Assembly (NCBI GenBank): GCA_029953675.1
Contig: JAMWBK010000002.1
Span: 1,054,001 to 1,118,000, forward strand
From: Rhodosorus marinus
Taxonomy: Eukaryota > Rhodophyta > Stylonematophyceae > Stylonematales > Stylonemataceae
Direction: 5' to 3'
Length of the DNA: 64,000 nucleotides
The translations under genes and the position numbers were made by a program. A model generated the notes under the pieces. The model made no database searches. It worked only from the letters and a program-made list of their open reading frames with translations, and was not told where the DNA came from. This document shows positions 12,703 to 23,725 of the stretch, one piece after another (the first letter of the stretch is position 1; every line of letters starts with the position of its first letter).

Positions 12703-15700
12703 ATGGATTCTCTGGTGAGAGACTCAGAGGGTACGGATGAACCGGACGAATGTAGAATATGTCGTAGTGGCCCAGAGATGAATAGGCCGCTGTTCTTTCC
12801 GTGTAGATGTTCAGGATCTATAAGGTTTACTCACGAGGATTGCTTGGTGCAATGGTTGACGCAATCTGGGTCCTCTAAATGTGAATTGTGCCATTATCAG
12901 TTCAAATTTGAACGCGAGTATCGCCCTGGGGCTCCGAGGAAGCTCTCTGCCGGTGACATGTTAGTTGGGCTTATGGGAAGGCTGAAGCACATGGTCCGTT
13001 CGGCAGCTCGAATTCTCCTCGTTCTCACCGTGTGGATATTTCTGCTGCCTGTTGGGACTTGCTGGACTTGGCACGCTGTTTTCCTCGAGAGTCCCACCGA
13101 GATATTGCCTTTTGTTACAAGCAGAGGCTTGCTCGAAGTATCTATTGATGCCTTCTATGGATGTATTCTGTCGGCTGGTATTGTTCTAGTGTTCTTCGGT
13201 ACGTCCTGGACTTATCAATATCGTTATGGTCCCGGCGTCATTTTTCGCTTTAGGAGTTGATTCGTATTTAGCTTTGAGGATTTTGAAAGTTGTTTTGTGG
13301 CGTTCGAATAGGGGTGTCTTCGTTTTGTGAATATCTTGGCAATCTTCCTGATATGGGGGAAGTGCAACCAGATCACAACCACGTTGAGGTGCGGGAAAGA
13401 GTGCAGTACGACGAACCTAGGGGTGCCGTTCTAGTCGATGACGATTTTGCAGAGGACCGGGACGGGCCGGCGGGTGGCTACTTCGCCGACACTGGTATGC
13501 CGGCGCAGGCTGAAGCTGAAACTGTAGCTGAAAACGACGAGCCGGACTTTGAGGACATTCTTGAAGGGGACATGGACGACGCAGCTTTTGAGCCTCTCGA
13601 GGAGGTGGTTGGATTGCGAGGTCCTCTACGCAATCTTTTTGACAACGCGGGGACGGTTTTGGTCAGCAATGCAATTCTTCTCGTAGTCTTTGCACTGGTC
13701 CCCCTGTTGGTAGGACGTTTAACTCAGAGAGTTGGTTACCTAAGCTTTGGGTATCCTCAGCTCCTCAATTCAACATCGACAGCTCAAGCAATTTCGGAGC
13801 CGACCACAGAAGGTAATGCCGCTCCCGCCTCATTTTGCTTTTCGCAGTCCCTCTGGGATCGAGCACCGTTGCTTAGATAACGTCTCCTTGAAACGTAGGT
13901 TCAGAAGCACCGGAGACCGTCAAGGTCGGGAATCTCGCAACGATTTTGGTGGGCTACACTGTTCTCGGATTTCTTGTTTGTTTCTCTGCAATAATTGCGA
14001 CGTTGTTGGGCAACCGATACCCGCGCCTGAATACTCCTATCGTGAGACACGTTATGCGGTTTCTTCAACACGTGGGAACGTTCCTGAAGGTCGTCTTATT
14101 CATTCTGTTCGAGTTTGCCGTGTTCCCACTTGGCTGCGGGTGGATGCTCGACGCATGCATTGTAGGCTTTGCTGACTCGAGTTTTGCGGAACATGTGAAG
14201 TTTCTTCACTCATTTCCATGGACGTCTACAGCGATGCACTGGGTCCTGGGGATCATCTACATGATTTCTGTTTCTCTCTCAGTGTCCGTCATCCACGAGG
14301 TTCTTCGACCTGAGCTGCTGCGGTTTATTCGTAACCAAGACGATCCGGATCCCCACCCGTTCAGGGAAATAGTGGAGAAGCCTTTGTCTTGCCATGCGAG
14401 AAGGATGTGCTTTTCTGTGCTGATTTATGTCCCGATGATTTTGCTACTGGTACGTATTCTGCGGTTATTGAGGAGAACTTTTATGGGGGAATCGGATGAG
14501 TGGACTAAGAAGCGGCTTTTCTACAGGTTCTCGTGCCAATGCAAGTCAGTGAAGCCGTTCTGCCTTGGATGTTCCCGTTGCGATTCCGTTTAACCCATCC
14601 TTTGCTGGACATCCCTGCGGACCTTTTATTGTTGCATGTGGTTTTCGTCCCACTCGCGGGCAATGTTCGGCATTCACACCCACGAAGCCTTCTCCGCTCA
14701 GTGCTGAGAGTCTGGATGGAATGGGTTGGGGATTTACTTGGAGTGAAGGAGCATGTGCTCAAGAACGAGCACCGAGACGATGACGCCCATGAGCCGGTGG
14801 CACAGGATGGTATTGAACCGAGCTCGAGTGCTGACTATCAGGTTCCCAGGACTGGGATGCTTGGACCAGATCTTGAAACTGTGTACTGATGTCCTGGTTG
14901 TGTTTATGTTCTTACGCCGCTCGCAGGGCCCAGTAGCAGACAGGATGCCACAGGGGACCTGTGTCAATTTTACCGTCTTCGAATTGGCGTGGTTCTGTTC
15001 CTTACCTGGATTGTGCTCCTTGTCGGAACTAGTTTACTCATCGTTCTACCAACAGTCCTGGGGAGAAGCATCTTCTCCTTTCTACAGATTGACTGTAACC
15101 ATGATATCTATGTCTTTGCTTCTGGACTGCTGATTCTCTGGTGCGCGCTGGAGGTGGCGCTATCTTTGCGTTTGTAAGTGCAGAGTTCTTGTCTAGTGTT
15201 GGAGCAATCCGCCGCTAAGAATTTTCCTTTTTTTTGCGTGACGAACAGCGTACTAGTGTCTTTCGCTCAGCACGAGGCTATACGGCGGTTTCTGTCCGGA
15301 CTCCGAGCTGCCGTGAGGGTGGCCATAATTACCGTCTTGTGGGCAGGTCTTCTCCCCCTGCTCTCCGGCCTGTTCATAGAGTTGACTGTCTTAGTCCACT
15401 TCAGAGGAGATGGATACGAGTTCAGAGGAAGCACCCTCCTGCAGGTATGTAGTCACTTGAACCAGGGAGCATGTTCCGTAAGTTCGCTAGGATGGTCCGG
15501 ATGTTAAGCTCTTCGTGCGTTTTCCGTGTTCTTAGGATTGGGCTGTGGGTACTCTGCTCGAAAAGGCGCTTAGAGCTGTGGTTTTATCCGGCGAAAGGCG
15601 CGAGGTTCGATGGATTGAGTGTTTGGAATGGATTCACACTGGTAATGTGGCTCGTATGGATGAAGAGTTCAGCACGATCATACGATGGACAATCACACCG

Positions 15701-15976
15701 TGGTTGATGTTGTGGATTGGACTGCTTGTATGTCCTTTGCTAGCTACACAGCTGGGTCATCTCCTTTTCCCCGCCTCCACGGAAGAAATACTTTCAAGAG
15801 GGAACTATGCTTACATTATGTGCGCGTGCGTCTATCTCAACGTTTGGATGCTCAGCCATATCCGTCATGCTGTAATGCGGCTACATGACAGCATTCGGGA
15901 CGACAAGTATTTGGCTGGAATAAGGCTCCATAATTTTGTTTCGGGTTTGGAAAGCCAGAACAGCGCTTTGGGTTAG
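12703..15976 (+). CDS. RING-CH (MARCH) membrane E3 ubiquitin ligase, Doa10/MARCH6/TEB4 type
   Basis: This is an ER/nuclear-envelope ubiquitin ligase of ER-associated degradation. Seven exons, 12703-13198, 13312-13812, 13899-14449, 14527-14809, 14927-15173, 15249-15444 and 15536-15976, keep phase and give 904 aa. Residues about 17-63 form the RING-CH (C4HC3) finger: CRIC, then PCRCSGSIRFTHEDCLVQWL, then CELC. Many hydrophobic segments follow, the first at about residues 102-125. An acidic cytosolic loop is encoded in exon 2. The exon 3/4 junction (LVPMQVSEAVLPWMFPLRF) resembles the conserved TD region of Doa10. The end, YLAGIRLHNF, matches the conserved C-terminal element of the family. The protein is about as long as human MARCH6 (roughly 900 aa) and shorter than yeast Doa10. 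The start gives the RING at the extreme N-terminus, as expected. Confidence 0.93.
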
Positions 15977-15985
15977 AGTACTTGA

Positions 15986-16576
15986 CTAGCACTCGTGGGA
16001 TCCTTTTACAACGCTGCGTGTAATTTTCATTTTTATTTTGCGTTGTTGTGTTAGCACAAAAAAAAACCAACAATTGAACTGCCGGGCTCCACTGTCAAGA
16101 CACGGTTCGGCCGCAGAGCTTCCGGAACGAGATCCGCCGAAAGAGTCAAGAACTGCCCGCCACGACCCGTAGCGGGGTTGTGTACCGCTTGGCAGGGCAA
16201 TACATTTCTGAAACGCAGCCTCCAGCTCATCAAAAACGCCTCCGAGCCTCGAGCTGAGAGTCACGTCCAAATTCCCCTCGCGGAGGTCTTGTAACAAACC
16301 ACGCACGGCGGGATTGCTCTCCTTAGACCAAGTAGTTAAAGCGTTTGCTCAAGAACTCACCACGGCCGCCGGTTGGATTATTGCATAATTCCGCACGGCT
16401 AGTCCGCCCATGCGCACAGGCAAGGCCAGCTGGGGGTGAAGGACAGTCTGTTCGTTCTCCCCTAGAGTAGAGAGGTCTGCGTCCACCAGTGTGCTCAAAA
16501 CGTCCCTCGCACGCTGATCAGCGCGAATAGCTAGCCAAGCCCCCCACGTCGAAGGGAGCTGCTGCAGAAAGTCACA
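15986..16576 (-). mobile_element. Decayed reverse-transcriptase-like fragment (non-LTR type?)
   Basis: Reading the minus strand from about 16574, one frame gives DFLQQLPSTWGAWLAIR and later LALPVRMGGLAVRN. It continues through an in-frame TGA (16349-16351) into ALTTWSKESNPAVRGLLQDL and on to 15986. The LP-x-R-x-GGL-x-(V/I)R motif with a small-residue helix after it is typical of the segment just C-terminal to the polymerase core in LINE-like reverse transcriptases. No YxDD catalytic box, endonuclease domain, poly-A tail or target-site duplication was seen, so this is a dead remnant. The family call is inference from one motif. It could instead be the end of a degenerate host gene. Confidence 0.45.
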
Positions 16577-16588
16577 AAACTGTATTTA

Positions 16589-16662
16589 TGCCCTGGGTGA
16601 GACTTGAACTCACGACCTTAAGATTATGAGACTTACGCTCTAACCAACTGAGCCACCAGGGC
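16589..16662 (-). tRNA. tRNA-Met (CAU), elongator type
   Basis: The minus strand folds into a complete cloverleaf of 74 nt including the discriminator A: acceptor GCCCTGG pairs with CCAGGGC, the D-arm reads GCTCAGTTGGTTAGAGC, the anticodon loop is CTCATAA, and the T-arm is GTGAGTTCAAGTCTCAC. A T31/T39 mismatch closes the anticodon stem, as in other eukaryotic elongator tRNA-Met. A T-run for Pol III termination follows about 13 nt downstream on the minus strand. There is no intron. Confidence 0.97.
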
Positions 16663-16870
16663 ACTATATTTGGGAGGTTTTACTTGTTTTATATAAAACA
16701 TTTCTATGCGTGCAGCATATGATGTAGTCAGAGTATTTCCCAGTGCATATGAGTACGACCTCACCGTTGCATCCCAAAAAGCAGAATCTTTTCACGCATC
16801 TACATAAAAACAAGACTGAACTTTTTTCTTTAAAGCAAAAAAAAAAACCTTAAAACGACGCATCTTGAGA

Positions 16871-18802
16871 CTACTTCCTGGCGTCATGGAACTTCCATTG
16901 CCAAAGGGTGGTCGCTCCCCTGTAGAAGACCACCATACCGACTAATATTGCGCAGTTTATCCACATGTTGAATTGATTGTAGTCGTAGCGTTCAAGAACT
17001 TGATCGCCAGATATGGCAGGAGTCCCTGGCTGCCCGTCTACCGGTGGGCATGCAGGCCATTCGGTACCGCCGAACTCATTAATCATAAACGATGAGAAAC
17101 TGTAGGAGTGCAGACTGATGTAATGCATCCATCTCCACCACCAGCCGATGTTGTCGAGGCGGATGAAAAAGCCCATCACGACCATAAAGGCTCCGTATAC
17201 ACACGCGGCAACGGCAAACGCAAGGATCAGGATCGGGATTATTGATGCAATCAGAGTCATCATCCCCTCCGCGACCGTAAGCGCCAGGAACAGGTTCAAG
17301 ATGAAGAAGCAGTACCTCCCAAATTCAGGGTTGTAACCGACCAGCCAGTAGTTGATCGAACCAGCGGTGAGCGCAAGTATGAATGCCATTACAAATCCAA
17401 CCAATGAATGTGCTAGGTTGAAAACGATTACCCCATACGCTCCATTTGCCCTCTCGTGCATAACCAGGTAGCGTTCCTCGATATACGAAGGCAGAACACT
17501 GATACTCATGAAAACCATGAAAGCGGAAATAAAGAAAAGGGCTCCCGCAAAATCGACCACATTACAAGCCACTCTGTCTAGGAGCAGCCACGCTGTACCG
17601 GTGAAGAGACCAAGCATGCAGTACATGGCAACTCGCATCCAGAGTACAAGCGGGTTCCGCAGAGTGTTCAAGAAAATTCGATGCAGCAGAGTGAACAACT
17701 GACTGGCAAAACCGGTTGCATACGACCTCCCGCGGATCTTCTCCGTTGTTTGGTCTTTAGAGCTTACCAAGTCCTCTTCCTCGCGCATCTCATCCTGCAT
17801 CTTTGTGTATTCCTTAGTGGAGGGCCAAGAGTCCAAAATTTCCTCAACCACTTCTTTCTCACCAAAGTCACCGTTGATCTTGTGAATTACGTGCTCAGCG
17901 ATCGAAGTTAGTTCCGGGCACGGGTAGCCAAGGCGCTCAAAGTAGCCCTCAACGCCAGCAGTTGGGCCAAAATAAGCTGTACGGCCTTGCGAGAGAAGCA
18001 GAAGACGATCGCTCATCATGAACACTTCGGTAGCGGGCTGATGAATTGTACAAACGATTGTCAAGCCAAATTCCTTCGCTACTTTTCTAAGGTAAGCAAT
18101 TAGATGCTCGCATGCAGCTGCGTCCAGACCCGAAGTGGGTTCATCCAAAAACAGAATGGACGGCAACGCAAGCAGCTGAGTACCCACGGCCAGCCGTCTC
18201 TTCTGTCCGCCAGATATTCCTCTAACAAAGAGACCTCCAACCTTGACATCTGCTTGTTCAGTCAGGCCCAGGACTGTCAGCGTTTCGTCAACTCTCGGCC
18301 TCCTGACAGCAGCTTCCTTGCAGTAGAATTGAGCTGCAAACATCAGAGTCTCTCGGACAGTCAACGAGGCATACATGTGGTCTTCCTGCTCCACATATTT
18401 GCTCTTCCTCACGAGGAGGTTCTGATCCACCTTGACGCCATCAAGCGTGATGTTCCCCTCGGCGCCATGCGCAATGCGATCCGTTAGTGCGTCAAGGAAC
18501 GTGCTTTTCCCGGCTCCACTAGGACCCATAATAAAGAGCATCTCTCCAGGCGCCACTAGACCGCTCACTTCGTCCAGAATTTTCTTCTGCGCTGACTTGC
18601 CGGAGAACCAACCTTTCTTAGTCTTTACCGTCACGGCCACGTCCCGCCACAGTAAGCATGAGCCGTGTGTCCCCTTAAGGGACTTGGATGCAGCAACGTG
18701 CTCTACCCCAGTAAGCGAGTCGTCAGCGACGACCTTGTTCTCAACCATTGACTCTTCTCCATTCTCCATTCCATTCTCAACTCCATTCTCAACGTCCCCC
18801 AT
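16871..18802 (-). CDS. ABCG-family (WBC) half-transporter
   Basis: This is a reverse-orientation ABC half-transporter of 643 aa (ATP-binding domain first, membrane domain second), which must dimerise to export lipids, sterols or other hydrophobic compounds. In the ATPase half I see Walker A GPSGAGKST (about residue 92), the signature ISGGQKRR, Walker B ILFLDEPTSGLDAA and the H-loop TIHQP. The C-terminal half (about 365-640) has roughly six hydrophobic segments and an ABCG-style extracellular loop before the last one, ending in WQWKFHDARK. It is a single exon, unlike most genes here. The N-terminus has near-repeats of the form ENGVENGMENGE. The ATG is followed directly by this acidic leader, and a TATA box lies about 112-119 nt upstream. 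The substrate cannot be told from sequence. Confidence 0.95.
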   Translation of the reverse strand: MGDVENGVENGMENGEESMVENKVVADDSLTGVEHVAASKSLKGTHGSCLLWRDVAVTVKTKKGWFSGKSAQKKILDEVSGLVAPGEMLFIMGPSGAGKSTFLDALTDRIAHGAEGNITLDGVKVDQNLLVRKSKYVEQEDHMYASLTVRETLMFAAQFYCKEAAVRRPRVDETLTVLGLTEQADVKVGGLFVRGISGGQKRRLAVGTQLLALPSILFLDEPTSGLDAAACEHLIAYLRKVAKEFGLTIVCTIHQPATEVFMMSDRLLLLSQGRTAYFGPTAGVEGYFERLGYPCPELTSIAEHVIHKINGDFGEKEVVEEILDSWPSTKEYTKMQDEMREEEDLVSSKDQTTEKIRGRSYATGFASQLFTLLHRIFLNTLRNPLVLWMRVAMYCMLGLFTGTAWLLLDRVACNVVDFAGALFFISAFMVFMSISVLPSYIEERYLVMHERANGAYGVIVFNLAHSLVGFVMAFILALTAGSINYWLVGYNPEFGRYCFFILNLFLALTVAEGMMTLIASIIPILILAFAVAACVYGAFMVVMGFFIRLDNIGWWWRWMHYISLHSYSFSSFMINEFGGTEWPACPPVDGQPGTPAISGDQVLERYDYNQFNMWINCAILVGMVVFYRGATTLWQWKFHDARK

Positions 18803-18913
18803 GGCTGAAGACCAAACGGTATCACCTCAAAACATTCACACGCATGGACACCGCAAGGGACCTGGTACTCCTCGTCGCAACCCCCCAGTCAGCCTCACAG
18901 ACCAGCTCCAGCC

Positions 18914-18921
18914 TTTATATA
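18914..18921 (-). promoter_or_regulatory. TATA box of the ABCG gene
   Basis: The minus strand reads TATATAAAG in a GC-rich setting, about 112-119 nt upstream of the ABCG ATG at 18802, a suitable distance for a Pol II core promoter. This is by position and motif only. Confidence 0.6.
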
Positions 18922-19207
18922 GCCCCGCCAGAAGCAGATTCGTTTTATTTACAGCGGAGGCATAAACACGCCCACGAGAGCAATCCAGTTGCACAGGAAG
19001 GTCTGTGACAGGATCGCTGAGCGAAATCAACTCGACCACGCAATGCAAAAAAAGGGAAAAAAAACATAACCTCAGCTCATCCGTCCAGATAAAAAAAAAT
19101 CAGACAAACAAAATACCGCCTCTTCCCCTCAACAACCGGGGGATACTGAAAGGTTTACTATATGAAAAAAAGAGTTGAACTGACAAGAAAAGGAAAAGAG
19201 AGAGAAT

Positions 19208-19210
<3 letters not shown>

Positions 19211-19262
<52 letters not shown>
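19211..19262. repeat. (GA)n microsatellite
   Basis: An almost unbroken GA dinucleotide repeat of about 26 units lies about 410 bp upstream of the ABCG ATG. On the minus strand it is a CT tract. It may act as a GAGA-like promoter-distal element or be neutral. Confidence 0.95.
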
Positions 19263-19267
<5 letters not shown>

Positions 19268-22200
19268 GGAGGGGGAGAGAGATGGGATAGCATAGAGAGA
19301 GCAGTTGGAAAAAAAAAAGAAATATGAAGGCTCGATTGACGTGTTGCCTTGTCATCCCTGACTGAACCTATAAACAATCATAACAAGGCAAAACCCTAAA
19401 CAGTCAGCGATTTCCACCTCTGCTACTACGAACTCTTGCGCTCAGAGGATGTAGCGAGGCGATGCCGCACAAAATGACATATGACATTTTATCCTCCACT
19501 AAGTGAACACAACCCTCCAAAACGATTAAAATTGTTTCATAAAACAAAAAAGTGCGGTTCCCCCCCCCCCCTTTTTGCATTGCCCACCGCCAAGGCGAGC
19601 ATCTGAGCGCCTTCTCCAAAAAAGGAAAAAAAATTAAAAAAAATTCCTCCCCCTTCCCCTTTCAGTCCCGCCTTCTGCTTTTTCCGAAAATAAATAAAAT
19701 TGTAAACCCCGTCCGAAACTTGAGGCAAAAAAAAAGAGCTTCAAATTTCATCCAAAAGTTTTTTATACAAAGAGGCGAGAGCGGGGAGGGGGTGTATACT
19801 AGAGGGTGTTAAATAAATGGTGATGTATTTCCGTATATTATTATTGGACCACGAAAGTTGCAATAATGGTACTCGCCCAAATCTTCCAACGTGAAAAATG
19901 CTCTTGACGAAAATGGTGTGAATTGTATGGTTATCAAGGACTAGTACCTTGATGAGAGTGGTATTTTTGTTTTGTTTTAATATTTTCCTTTAGGCCGTAA
20001 TTGAAATTATTAGAATTCTGGAGGGTTTGGAGGATGCATGACGAGGAAAAGTATATGAACTGTGAAAGAATATTATATGGATTTCTTGCAGGGAGAGCCC
20101 CACCCCCTTGTGAATAGGGCTCCGTGACTTGTTTGTCACGAGAACCCTCCACTGTCAGCGGGGTGCTAGCCCTCATTGAATGACAGAGCCGCGTCGCGCG
20201 AGTTGGTTTGGCTGGTGCCTGACGCTTTTCGGGGTGCACTAGTACGCGGCTTTGGGTCACTGTGCGCCCTTCTTATGACGGGATGCCTAGTCCGCCTCTG
20301 TGCTGATCGCTGGGATGAGGAGGTAAAGCTCAGACGGTAAGGAGCCCCCGGCGCATGGCCGTCAAAATTCGTCTCCGTTTTGGGCTCATGATCATTCCCT
20401 CATTTGTTCTGCACGTCGAGGACGTTGTTCGGGGCGCGGAACGGGGATCCTTCTTCCCCCCCCCCCTTTCACACAGCCCCCAGAACAATGACTTGGATCG
20501 GATGAGGTAAACCTTCGAAACCTGTACCTGGAATGCTTTCGGGCAATGCTCGCAGTTGTCGGGTTGGCATTGCTTCTTCAGATTTTGTTTTTGTATTCAA
20601 GCGACTCCGGTGCAGAATATCCCCTTCATTAAAAAGCAAAAGTTGTTTAATATATAGCTTCTTCGCTACGTATACGTAGCGTTGTACAAATACACAGTCT
20701 GTCGACCATGCAAGCTCACAATTTCATGCCCGGAGGCTAGAATTTTCCAATTAGACCCACAACAACTAATAGTTTTTCCACTATCAGTATATACGCCAAA
20801 ACAATACCAAAACAAAATATACGTATTCCTTTTCCCTTCAATAACTTGAAGATCCCAAGGTTCATTTTAAAACTTTATAAATACAAGATATCTTTTTTAT
20901 CGAGCTTAGGGGTAGGATAAATTCCTCTTTGCTTGTGAATGATTTTGTTTTTGGAAATAGTTGATAGGTATTTCGAGGACGTACGTCGCTGTCTCAACCC
21001 CGCGCCGTTGAAGCAAATAAAGAATGATTGACGTAAAAACTCTTATTCGAAGAGAAGAGGGAAAGATGTTCAGGGGGTTTGAATAGTGACTTTTTTAATG
21101 TTAAATTGGAAAAAATAGTTTTGATTTGTTTTAGCCCGAGAAACTAACTCTTATCCCCGCCCGCACACTCCTAGACAAGGTTTCCGAATGGATTTAAGTT
21201 GTTCGGCAAATGGCACCCCATCACATAAGTTTTACTTGTGGATCAATTCGTGAAGTGTTGATGTGTTGGGTACTCGCTACGGAGGTGGTGGAACAGGGGC
21301 ATGGCGATGCCCTTGTCATTTTTCTAAAGAAAATTCTTGATTGATATTGGGCTTCCTCTTCAGCAAGAGAATCTTCGGGAGGTCAGCAGCAGGCGCATGG
21401 TGATTCTGATAATGAATCACTGGCACCTAATAAAGGCCTCGGAACACCTGTTATGCACTTGCACATTCACATACCTACACGGGGTGCAACTGACTAGTTC
21501 CCTCCAGCAACGGCCTGATACAGCAGTGCGCGTGTTGTTTTGTAGTCAGCTAAAGAGCTGAAGGAACTATGAACGGTCTTCAACACAATCCTTCTGGCCG
21601 GCCTTTTTAGCGTGACTGTTATGTTTCCATCGCCCCTCGTCAGGGAATCTAACAAATTCGGTGGTGTCTCTATGATGACCGTAAAAAGCGAACGTAGACG
21701 CCGACACCCTCAGCTCATTTCTTAGGAGCCTAGAGTGGAGCTTTGTTCAAAGTTCCCCCGCAATTCGCACTTTGCATTCTGCAAGGGTCTATCGATCCCG
21801 CGTTATTCAGATCTATAGGGTCTCTTCGGATTTGCCATGTTGTGTATGCAACACGCCGCTCTAGGAGGACGATCACCGCACAAACTTGTTCATTTTTCTC
21901 TTGCAAAACCTTGAAAACCCCAACCGATCTCGAGATACCAATTCCCACGTCGTGCTTTAAAATTCGGGCCCTTGGAGGGTGATGGGTTTGATCGGGTTGA
22001 TGGGGATACCCCCCCCGTCTTCTGGCTCGCACAAAAGAACAAGACAAACAGCAAAGATACACACTCAAGTTTTACCTAATCCAATACTGTCTCACGAAAA
22101 GATCCCCGTTCCCCCCCCTCGACCTCTTTTTATGTAGCCAACCCGAAGGCTGATTCCTAGTAAACCCCCAAAGCCAATGTGAACATCATGCGCACAATCG

Positions 22201-23452
22201 AGCGCTCCTTCTTCTAAAATCGTAAATAGTCCATAAATATTCTTATCTAGGGGGATGCGCATCGGGAACCCCCGATAAATACCTGAAATTCTTAGAAACA
22301 ATTTGTCATTGAAAGTATGCTGCGCAGATATAAAAACCAACTCTATATTTTGGAGTAGTTTGGGAAGTTGAATTTTGAGCTATCGATCGGGGTGAGCGTT
22401 TTGTAATATTTTCGAATCTTTTGTCCATCTTGGACGGACTCGTAACAATTCAATATCGGCGATGGGAAATATGCGCTCACGGGGTTGTGGACAGGTTGCA
22501 CGTGCAGCAGGTGGAGTCGTCGCCTTCCCCTTTCCCTGCATTTGAACTGAATCGAGTCACGCCTCCCTTTTGGTACTTTTGGCGTTTTACGAACAGGACC
22601 GGGAGGGAAGAGAACGTAAATGCACAGTCGGAGGCATCGGCAGTTCGTTTTCGTTCAAATTCACAGCTGATGCACAAGACCAAGAGGAAAGAGAACGTAG
22701 CACGACTAGCTTTCCAAAATCTTGAGGTAGTTTCGGGGCGTAGTTGAACTAGAAAATAAAGTGTCGCTTAAGAGCAAGAAAACACTTCGATGCAGTCAGG
22801 GTCACCCACAGGATTGGAATAATCCAATCGAAACTCTTGCGGGAAACGGCGTTCCAGTATGTGCGTTTTGCTGGAGTATCAGGGTAACGAAGCTCCTCAT
22901 CGCTTATCCGCATTCGACGCGCATGAGAATCACTCCAATAGGCCAGCATCGGATACACTTATCTCGCAGCCCCGAGCACTGACAAACACCGCTTGTGGAT
23001 GTGAATAGTGGAACAGAACTAGAATAGAGTTGGAGGTTGCAGTTGGCCGATCGCTGTGTGACTTTTCGACTGTCAGCGAAGCCCTGTTCCCCATCGCCCA
23101 TCCACGCTGAGCCCACTTCGAAAGAGACTCAACTGTGCTCGCTTTCGAGGTTTCTGGAGAGAAAATGGGGCCGAAATTATCGTTTAATCTTAATTCTTGG
23201 ACGACGAGTACGTTGCGCAAATAGTCCGTTGATCAGTGAACATCAACCGAAGACGTCTCACAGAGCGCAGGGCCGCAATCATCCTTGAACAAAAACTATT
23301 AGATCGACGCAGCTCTGTTTTCAAAGCATCCACAACCGCTGAACGGAGAGAAGCCAAATCTAATACACCGTACGCATCATTCAACAGTCTCCAACTAAAC
23401 ACATTGGAACGATATACTTTTTAATATATTTTACAGCCAGGGTTCTAACAGA
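19263..23452. other. Gene-poor AT-rich region with poly-C/poly-A tracts
   Basis: No protein-coding gene could be supported. The region contains homopolymer runs (poly-C at 19561-19570 and 20457-20466), a GC-rich block around 20090-20580 that may form a structured RNA, and an 18-bp perfect palindrome at 20664-20681. Open frames between 22420 and 23400 on both strands have no convincing domain. Some minus-strand stretches near 22750-22960 faintly recall copia-type sequence but are too decayed to call. Confidence 0.45.
20020..20340. other. Candidate structured RNA locus
   Basis: Within AT-rich DNA, a GC-rich block has nested complementarity. GGAGGGTT (20020-20027) can pair with AACCCTCC (20143-20150). 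This closes a region holding two adjacent hairpins: GAGCCC (20095-20100) with GGGCTC (20117-20122), and CGTGAC (20123-20128) with GTCACG (20135-20140). I could not match it to RNase P, SRP, U-snRNA or 5S by eye, and the strand is unknown. It could be chance pairing in a GC-rich patch. Confidence 0.25.
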
Positions 23453-23524
23453 TCCCACGTGGTCTAGTGGTTAGGATGCCAGGCTTTCACCCTGGATGCC
23501 CGGGTTCAATTCCCGGCGTGGGAA
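23453..23524 (+). tRNA. tRNA-Glu (UUC)
   Basis: A full cloverleaf of 72 nt is present: acceptor TCCCACG with CGTGGGA, D-arm GTCTAGTGGTTAGGAT, anticodon loop CTTTCAC (anticodon TTC), T-arm CGGGTTCAATTCCCG, discriminator A. There is no intron. T-runs for Pol III termination begin about 10 nt downstream. Confidence 0.97.
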
Positions 23525-23525
23525 G

Positions 23526-23725
23526 TTCTGCCTTTTGGCTTTTCGAGTTGAAGGGCTTTTTTGTACTAACCTGTTTGGGAGTGACGTTGTGCAAGGATAT
23601 TCTATTTCTCTTCCCCTGTTGCTTCTTCTGCCTTTTGGCTTTTCGAGTGGAAGGGCTTTTTTGTACTAACCTTTTTGGGAGTGACGTTGTGCAAGGATCT
23701 TCTATTTCTCTTCCCCCGTTGCTTG
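23526..23725 (+). repeat. Two tandem copies of a 100-bp unit directly behind tRNA-Glu
   Basis: Units 23526-23625 and 23626-23725 begin TTCTGCCTTTTGGCTTTTCG and differ at only about five positions. The first copy starts one base after the tRNA discriminator base. Each unit contains T-runs of 4 and 6, so both copies could serve as Pol III terminators. The high identity indicates a recent duplication. Confidence 0.92.

Noticed and set aside
23401-23425. ATTGGAACGATA resembling the U6 snRNA core
   Set aside because: The match stops after 12 bases; the ACAGAGA box and downstream U6 sequence are absent.
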